In this document: positions 59,585 to 64,000 of the stretch, in pieces
Layout of the letters: the number at the start of each line of letters is the position of its first letter
Position numbering within the stretch: the first letter of the stretch is position 1
NCBI RefSeq assembly: GCF_900215505.1
Contig: NZ_LT907844.1
Coordinates: forward strand, 4,697,078-4,761,077
Origin: Cohaesibacter sp. ES.047
GTDB taxonomy: Bacteria; Pseudomonadota; Alphaproteobacteria; Rhizobiales; Cohaesibacteraceae
Length of the DNA: 64,000 bases
Direction: 5' to 3'
Made by a program: the position numbers and the translations under genes
The notes under the pieces: model-generated
The model's database searches: none
What the model saw: only the letters and a program-made list of their open reading frames with translations
Told to the model about the DNA's origin: nothing

Positions 59585-60583
59585 ATGAGCGATCTCACCA
59601 AAGAAGCAATCGACCGCATCTCCGAGCTGGCTGGCCAAAATCACGCCCCGGAAATTTTGCAAATCCCTCACAAAGGAAGCAATGAACAGCTCACTTATTT
59701 GTTCACGCGCAATAAGCAGGGCGGAACAGACTGTGTCCAACTCAACGATGAGCTGGAAAGGTTTGACGAGCACCCCCGAGCGATCAAAACGACCGCCAGC
59801 ATGGACCATCTCGATAGCTTGATCGACTATGTCAACCGCTTCAAGAATGAAGAAAGTGCCCTGTTCGGCGAGCGCACCGACAACAACGAGATTTTGAAAA
59901 TCTCGGCGGTGATCGACTATCACGACCGCGTCAACCTCCTCGATGAGCCAGATGTGGTTCGTGCGGCAGACAGCGTCTATCCGCAACATTGCCAACATCG
60001 TGTCACACACCGCTTCCCTCTGTCTGACGAAATCAAGGCTTGGAGCGTCATCGCGGCAAACCCTCTTGAACTTCTCGAATTTGCCCTGTTCCTCGAAGAC
60101 AACATTCTCGATGTCCTACCCCTCCCCGGCTTCCTGGCCAACAAAGACGAAAAGCCGGAAACAGAGTCCGACAAACGGCTCGCCGAGCTAATGCACAAGC
60201 TCGATGGCAATCCGTGCGGGCCGCAGAAGCTTATGGAACTCAGCAAGGGCCTGCAGATCAACGAGGACACCAAGGCCAAGGTGATCATCGACCGGAACAC
60301 GGGCGAGCAAGCCATCGGTTTTGAAACCGAACACGAGGACGCCGAAGGCAACAAGCTGTCAGTGCCTAATATGTTCCTGATCGCCATCCCGATCTTTGAA
60401 GGGGGCGAGCCCTATCGCATCCCCGTCCGACTCCGCTATCGCAAAAAAGGCGGATCGCTCGCGTGGCTGATCGAGCCATACCAGCTCGACCGCTATGTCA
60501 AGCACGCCTTTGCCGAGGCCTGCGAAGTCGCAGCTCAGCAAACCGCCTTGCCGCTCTTCTTTGGTCGGCCAGAGAGCAAGTGA
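59585..60583 (+). CDS. DUF2303-family phage protein
   Basis: A 332-residue protein with features of DUF2303: TASMDHLDSLIDYVNRFKNEESALF, ISAVIDYHD, HRVTHRFPLSDEIKAWSVIAANPLELLEFALFLEDNI (in part) and IPIFEGGEPYRIPVRLRYRKKGG. DUF2303 genes occur in many proteobacterial phages near SSB and recombination genes; biochemical function is unknown. Confidence 0.85.
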   Translation: MSDLTKEAIDRISELAGQNHAPEILQIPHKGSNEQLTYLFTRNKQGGTDCVQLNDELERFDEHPRAIKTTASMDHLDSLIDYVNRFKNEESALFGERTDNNEILKISAVIDYHDRVNLLDEPDVVRAADSVYPQHCQHRVTHRFPLSDEIKAWSVIAANPLELLEFALFLEDNILDVLPLPGFLANKDEKPETESDKRLAELMHKLDGNPCGPQKLMELSKGLQINEDTKAKVIIDRNTGEQAIGFETEHEDAEGNKLSVPNMFLIAIPIFEGGEPYRIPVRLRYRKKGGSLAWLIEPYQLDRYVKHAFAEACEVAAQQTALPLFFGRPESK

Positions 60584-60630
60584 TCTGTGGGCGGCATTGC
60601 CGCCCCAGCAACCAGCGGGAGGAGCGCATC

Positions 60631-60915
60631 ATGACAACCCAGACAGTCACATTTCCGGTATCACTTGGCGAGCGCGTTTATAGCAATCGCCTCAGAAAGG
60701 CCGGCACGGTGGTCGCCCTGTCGGTCGCTGAAGGCGGCGCACCAAAGGCGCGGATTGAATATCTCAATCGGGATGACGCCCCGCAGCTTGCGTGGATGCT
60801 GTGTAGCACGCTGAGCGAGCCAGGCCGACCGACCGCTCAAAACGCGCCACACGGCCACCCCAACCCGCACTCCGGCCCGCATTCTGGGCCAGTCCAGAAG
60901 GAGCCCGCGCCATGA
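60631..60915 (+). CDS. Small early phage protein
   Basis: A 94-residue protein from ATG 60631 (GGAGGAG upstream), MTTQTVTFPVSLGERVYSNRLRKAGTV... with a His/Pro-rich C-terminal tail (HGHPNPHSGPHSGP). It overlaps the next gene (ATGA). Family unknown. Confidence 0.65.
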   Translation: MTTQTVTFPVSLGERVYSNRLRKAGTVVALSVAEGGAPKARIEYLNRDDAPQLAWMLCSTLSEPGRPTAQNAPHGHPNPHSGPHSGPVQKEPAP

Positions 60916-61487
60916 ACCCGATCATCACGCTCGCCACAGGCGAAAGCTGGCCCCTTGGCTATGACCTGTCCGCGATCGACTTTCGCACGCTCGGCCGCCA
61001 TCTGGCAGCGCGGGCTTGGATGTATGGCATGATGCATCCGGCCTATTCCTACGCCGATCACCTGCTCGACCTCGCCGCAAAGGCCCCCAAGGCGCTGCGG
61101 CTCGAAGCCCTGTTGCTCCATGCGCACATGGCCATAGCCGAAGGCCCGGTCCTGCTGGTCACCAACGATCCGACCACCGATCCCCATGGCGAGGCACAAA
61201 CCAAGGTCTTGCGCGCGCCCTTCCCGCCCGTCGTTCACAATTCCCTCTTGCTTGGCATCCGTCAGGCAGCGGAGCTTGACGCCGTCATGTCCGAAGCGAT
61301 CAAGCAGCACTTATGGGATCTGGAAGACACCTTGATCAAAACCGAGATGCGCGACCTCAAGCACAATCGCGGCATCCCTCGCAAAGGTCAGCTTCACCCT
61401 CGCACGCCCGAAGCCGCCGCCGCCGAATGGGCCGACCAGGTCGAACAAAGAATCCCGCGCATCATGGTTTTGCGCGAAGTCGGATAG
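60912..61487 (+). CDS. Degenerate HD-domain (YfbR-like) protein
   Basis: A 191-residue protein that aligns by eye with the HD phosphohydrolase at 51039: FRTLGRHLAARAWMYGMMHPAYSYADH parallels IAHALSNMCRFCGH...YSVAQH, and ALLLHAHMAIAEG parallels GLLHDASEAYVVD. The HD pair has become HA and an upstream His is missing, so metal binding is probably lost. It could be a regulatory or structural relic; homology is inferred, not computed. Confidence 0.6.
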   Translation: MNPIITLATGESWPLGYDLSAIDFRTLGRHLAARAWMYGMMHPAYSYADHLLDLAAKAPKALRLEALLLHAHMAIAEGPVLLVTNDPTTDPHGEAQTKVLRAPFPPVVHNSLLLGIRQAAELDAVMSEAIKQHLWDLEDTLIKTEMRDLKHNRGIPRKGQLHPRTPEAAAAEWADQVEQRIPRIMVLREVG

Positions 61488-61496
61488 GAGAGAGTT

Positions 61497-61940
61497 ATGG
61501 CAGGATCCGTCAACAAGGTCATTCTCGTGGGCAACTTGGGCGCAAACCCGGACATCCGCACCACCCAAGAGGGCCGCAAGATCGCCAATCTGTCCGTTGC
61601 GACCAGCGAAAGTTGGAAGGACAAGCAGACAGGCGAGAAACGTGAGCGCACCGAATGGCACCGGGTGGTGATCTTCTCCGATGGCATCGCCAGCGTGGTT
61701 GAACGCTTCTGCAAGAAAGGCTCGAAGGTCTATCTCGAGGGGCAACTGATGACCCGAAAGTGGACTGACAACAATGGCATCGATCGCTACATCACCGAGA
61801 TCGTCTTGCAGGGCTTTAGCTGCAAACTGACCTTGCTCGACAAATCCGGCAATGGCGGCCCGCCATCAGCCGAACCCGGCGCCTATGGCGACATGCCGCC
61901 CGGCCCCGATGATTATGATCCGGACTATGCAGGACTGTAG
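61497..61940 (+). CDS. ssb: Single-stranded DNA-binding protein
   Basis: A 147-residue SSB with a typical OB fold ([59 protein letters not shown]). The C-terminus is acidic ([12 protein letters not shown]) but lacks the usual DDDIPF tip that recruits host repair proteins, so partner binding may differ. It coats ssDNA during phage replication or recombination. Confidence 0.95.
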   Translation: MAGSVNKVILVGNLGANPDIRTTQEGRKIANLSVATSESWKDKQTGEKRERTEWHRVVIFSDGIASVVERFCKKGSKVYLEGQLMTRKWTDNNGIDRYITEIVLQGFSCKLTLLDKSGNGGPPSAEPGAYGDMPPGPDDYDPDYAGL

Positions 61941-61949
61941 GAGGCCATC

Positions 61950-62186
61950 ATGACGCCGCGCCTGCTCACAAAACAAACCGCCGCTGCTTATTGCGGCATC
62001 AGTCCGGTCACCTTTGATGCTTGGATCAGGGATGGACTATTGCCACCGCCGATCACTGGCCACCGCCGCTATGACAGACGCGCAATAGACCTCGCACTTG
62101 ATAAACTGAGCAATCTAGACTCTACTGAAGATCAGTCACAAAGCGCGTATGAGCGCCGCAGGAAACGTAAACATGGTCAAGGCTGA
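61950..62186 (+). CDS. Excisionase/AlpA-like DNA-binding protein
   Basis: A 78-residue protein with a winged HTH (LTKQTAAAYCGISPVTFDAWIRDGLLPPPITGHRRYDRRAIDLAL), as in MerR/AlpA-type excisionases. It lies directly before and overlaps the integrase frame. Likely the directionality factor; a pure HTH regulator is the alternative. Confidence 0.75.
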   Translation: MTPRLLTKQTAAAYCGISPVTFDAWIRDGLLPPPITGHRRYDRRAIDLALDKLSNLDSTEDQSQSAYERRRKRKHGQG

Positions 62187-63306
62187 TCTCACCGGCATCC
62201 ACCGTTACAAGAAAACGCTAAGTGGCGGCTTGGTGCGATACTACTATAAAGTATCACGAGAAAAGGGCGCTCCTGTCTTTTGGACGCGCGACCACGCGCC
62301 AGAGCCAGAGCCAGTATCAAAAGCTTTTATTGCCGCCTACCATGACAAGCGGGCAGACTGGTTTGTCAACCCGATCGCAGAAAGTGATACCATCGCTCAC
62401 TTGATCCGCCGCGTACGCATAACACCAGAATTCCAAAAGCTAGCTAGGGCAACCCGCGCCTATTACGAAGAAGCCTTCCCCCACATTTTGGAGGAATTCG
62501 GAGAGGATGAAATTGCCGCCTTCGAGGATAAGGCGATGCGCAAGGATGTAAAGGACTGGCGTAACAATTGGCGCGCCACGCCCCGACAGGCCGACAAGAT
62601 GCTCGGCTCTTTGATCTACATTCTCAACTTTGCAATAGATGAAGGCGAAATAACCCAGCATGTCATCAGTAAGATCAAGCGCCTGCACAAGTCCGACCGC
62701 TCCTATATTATCTGGGAGAAGGAAGACATCGAGGCATTCAAATCAGACGCGCCGAACCATCTAAAATGGGTCATCGATCTGGCGACCATGACAGGGCTGC
62801 GCCGTGAGGATCTTGTCACGATCCCCGCCAACGCCGATAAAGACAGCCACCTGGAATGGCGCACCCACAAGAGCGGCCGCCGCCTAACCATCATTGTCCC
62901 GATCATCGGCGAGCTGCGCACGCTCCTTAATGACATAGCCGACCACAAGGGCAGGCAGAAGATCAAGAGCACCACCCTGCTCTGCAACAGCCGCGGCAAA
63001 CCATGGACAGGGATGGGGCTATCAGCCAGCTTCCGAAAACAGGCGAGCAAACACGGCATAGAAAAGACCATGCATGACATGCGCGGCACAGCCGTCACGC
63101 ATTTCAAATTGGCCGGCCTGGAAGACGATGAAATTGCCGATATCGTCGGATGGAAAAAAGCGGATGTGGAAAAGATAATTAAGCTTTACATCGACAAAGA
63201 AACTGTCCTAAGAGCTATCATCCATAGGGTCGAAAAAGAACGTCAAACGAACAAAAACTGTAAACCGGCTGTAAACCGGCGCATTAGCATCATAAAAGAT
63301 GAATAG
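62173..63306 (+). CDS. int: Tyrosine recombinase (integrase)
   Basis: A 377-residue phage integrase from ATG 62173 (AGGAAA upstream; ATG 62149 is possible). The catalytic set is visible: Arg210/211 in TGLRRED, Lys233, His301 and Arg304 in HDMRGTAVTH, Trp327 in GW, Tyr339 in KLYIDKE. It catalyses recombination in the tRNA-Thr anticodon loop. Its 3' end contains two TGTAAACC repeats that may be arm-binding sites. Confidence 0.94.
   Translation: MVKADLTGIHRYKKTLSGGLVRYYYKVSREKGAPVFWTRDHAPEPEPVSKAFIAAYHDKRADWFVNPIAESDTIAHLIRRVRITPEFQKLARATRAYYEEAFPHILEEFGEDEIAAFEDKAMRKDVKDWRNNWRATPRQADKMLGSLIYILNFAIDEGEITQHVISKIKRLHKSDRSYIIWEKEDIEAFKSDAPNHLKWVIDLATMTGLRREDLVTIPANADKDSHLEWRTHKSGRRLTIIVPIIGELRTLLNDIADHKGRQKIKSTTLLCNSRGKPWTGMGLSASFRKQASKHGIEKTMHDMRGTAVTHFKLAGLEDDEIADIVGWKKADVEKIIKLYIDKETVLRAIIHRVEKERQTNKNCKPAVNRRISIIKDE
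63259..63277 (+). promoter_or_regulatory. Candidate integrase arm-type sites, right side
   Basis: CTGTAAACCGG is directly repeated (TGTAAACC at 63259-63266 and 63270-63277), within the last codons of the integrase and 73 bp before the core. The octamer matches those at 12742 and 12795, and all four share one orientation. Confidence 0.45.
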
Positions 63307-63349
63307 CGCACCTCAGTCAGCTCTTTGATTTTGTTTCGTTTTTTGACAG

Positions 63350-63428
<79 letters not shown>

Positions 63429-63547
63429 CTCCTCCTTAAAATCTCTCGATTAAGCCGCCCCGCATCACAGCACGGGATTTTCTGGCATTGACGCAGCCAT
63501 GCGGCCATCGTGGACCAATCAAACGGAAAACCGGCGTTCAACTCGCC

Positions 63548-64000
63548 TTACATATCAACCGAGACCTTGCCTCGTGGGTAGGAGCAACAAGCCAGAATAT
63601 AGCCTTCTTCGATTTCGTCCTCAGTGATCCCGCCACTGTGAACCATCTGAACATCACCGGACAGCTTGCGGATCTTGCAGGTACCGCAGACCCCGAACGT
63701 GCATCCGGAGGGAATCGCAACGCCAGCACCGCGTGCGGCGATCAGAACCGTCTCTGTCTCGGCGCAGGTCTGCTTGACGCCAGAGACATCAAACAGGATT
63801 TCAGCCAACTCGTCTTCCTGCGGCAGGCTGTCATCATCAGAGGCATCGTAAGGCGTGCTCTCTCCGATCCCTTCTGGCGGATGGAAGCTTTCTTGATGAT
63901 AATGATCCATGTCGAAGCCCAGCACCGACAGCGCCTCGCGTACGGCCTGCATGAAGGGCTCTGGCCCGCAGCAGAAGACCTCACGCTCCAGATAGTCCGG
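63548..64000 (-). CDS. Ferredoxin-type reductase, C-terminal part (GbcB-like)
   Basis: The last ~150 residues of a flavin/iron-sulphur reductase; the start lies past the right edge. Visible are the end of the NAD/FAD-binding domain (REVFCCGPEPFMQAVREAL) and a plant-type 2Fe-2S ferredoxin domain with CTFGVCGTC and a final ILACCSYPRG. This order matches reductases such as the glycine betaine demethylase subunit GbcB; the exact substrate is not fixed by this part. Confidence 0.88.
   Translation of the reverse strand, partial: PDYLEREVFCCGPEPFMQAVREALSVLGFDMDHYHQESFHPPEGIGESTPYDASDDDSLPQEDELAEILFDVSGVKQTCAETETVLIAARGAGVAIPSGCTFGVCGTCKIRKLSGDVQMVHSGGITEDEIEEGYILACCSYPRGKVSVDM

Overview
The window is a piece of an alphaproteobacterial chromosome, most likely of the Hyphomicrobiales (Rhizobiales). 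This is inferred from the style of the ribosomal proteins and the classic tRNA-Tyr/tRNA-Gly/tuf ... tRNA-Trp/secE/nusG/rplKAJL/rpoB block; the genus cannot be fixed from the sequence alone. A complete temperate prophage of about 50.7 kb (12667-63392) is integrated into a tRNA-Thr(UGU) gene.

Left host flank (1-12666). Minus-strand translation and transcription genes come first: rpoB (5' part only), rplL, rplJ, rplA, rplK, nusG, secE, tRNA-Trp. A methyl-accepting chemotaxis protein with a probable C-terminal PilZ domain interrupts the block, followed by tuf, tRNA-Gly and tRNA-Tyr. On the plus strand lie an alpha/beta hydrolase, the rRNA methyltransferase gene rlmB, a DUF2147 periplasmic protein and an AAC(6')-like acetyltransferase. 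Right host flank (63393-64000): the 3' half of tRNA-Thr and the end of a ferredoxin-type reductase gene.

Prophage. Its late genes run right to left (minus strand): small terminase, large terminase (GpA type), lambda-family portal, gpW, ClpP-like protease with nested scaffold, decoration protein D and capsid E form a lambda-like head. They are followed by a P2/Mu-like contractile tail (V, W, J, I, fibres, sheath, tube, E/E' with a -1 frameshift signal, tape measure, U, X, D). A lysis cassette (M15 endolysin, holin-like protein, overlapping Rz/Rz1 spanins) and a nuclease complete the late region. A replication block (toprim primase, D5-type helicase) adjoins an iteron-rich region that may be an origin. 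Next comes a minus-strand cluster of DNA methyltransferases, a DUF5131 protein, an HD phosphohydrolase and an HNH nuclease. The immunity region (Cro-like protein, S24 repressor, TTGCA-N4-TGCAA operators) separates this from a plus-strand early operon (DUF2303, SSB, degenerate HD protein, excisionase-like protein, integrase) that ends at the reconstituted tRNA-Thr.

The least ordinary content is in the prophage. About nine dispersed two-hairpin palindromic elements have conserved ends (GACAAG ... GAGAGCG) and covarying stems, and several are translated in frame as gene termini. A candidate cargo gene sits between two identical 43-bp terminators. A structured-RNA candidate lies ahead of the antirepressor operon, there is a RelE-like toxin with an unfamiliar partner, and a plus-strand pair of membrane proteins lies inside minus-strand operons. 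Integration swaps the 5' half and promoter of an apparently intact host tRNA for phage DNA.
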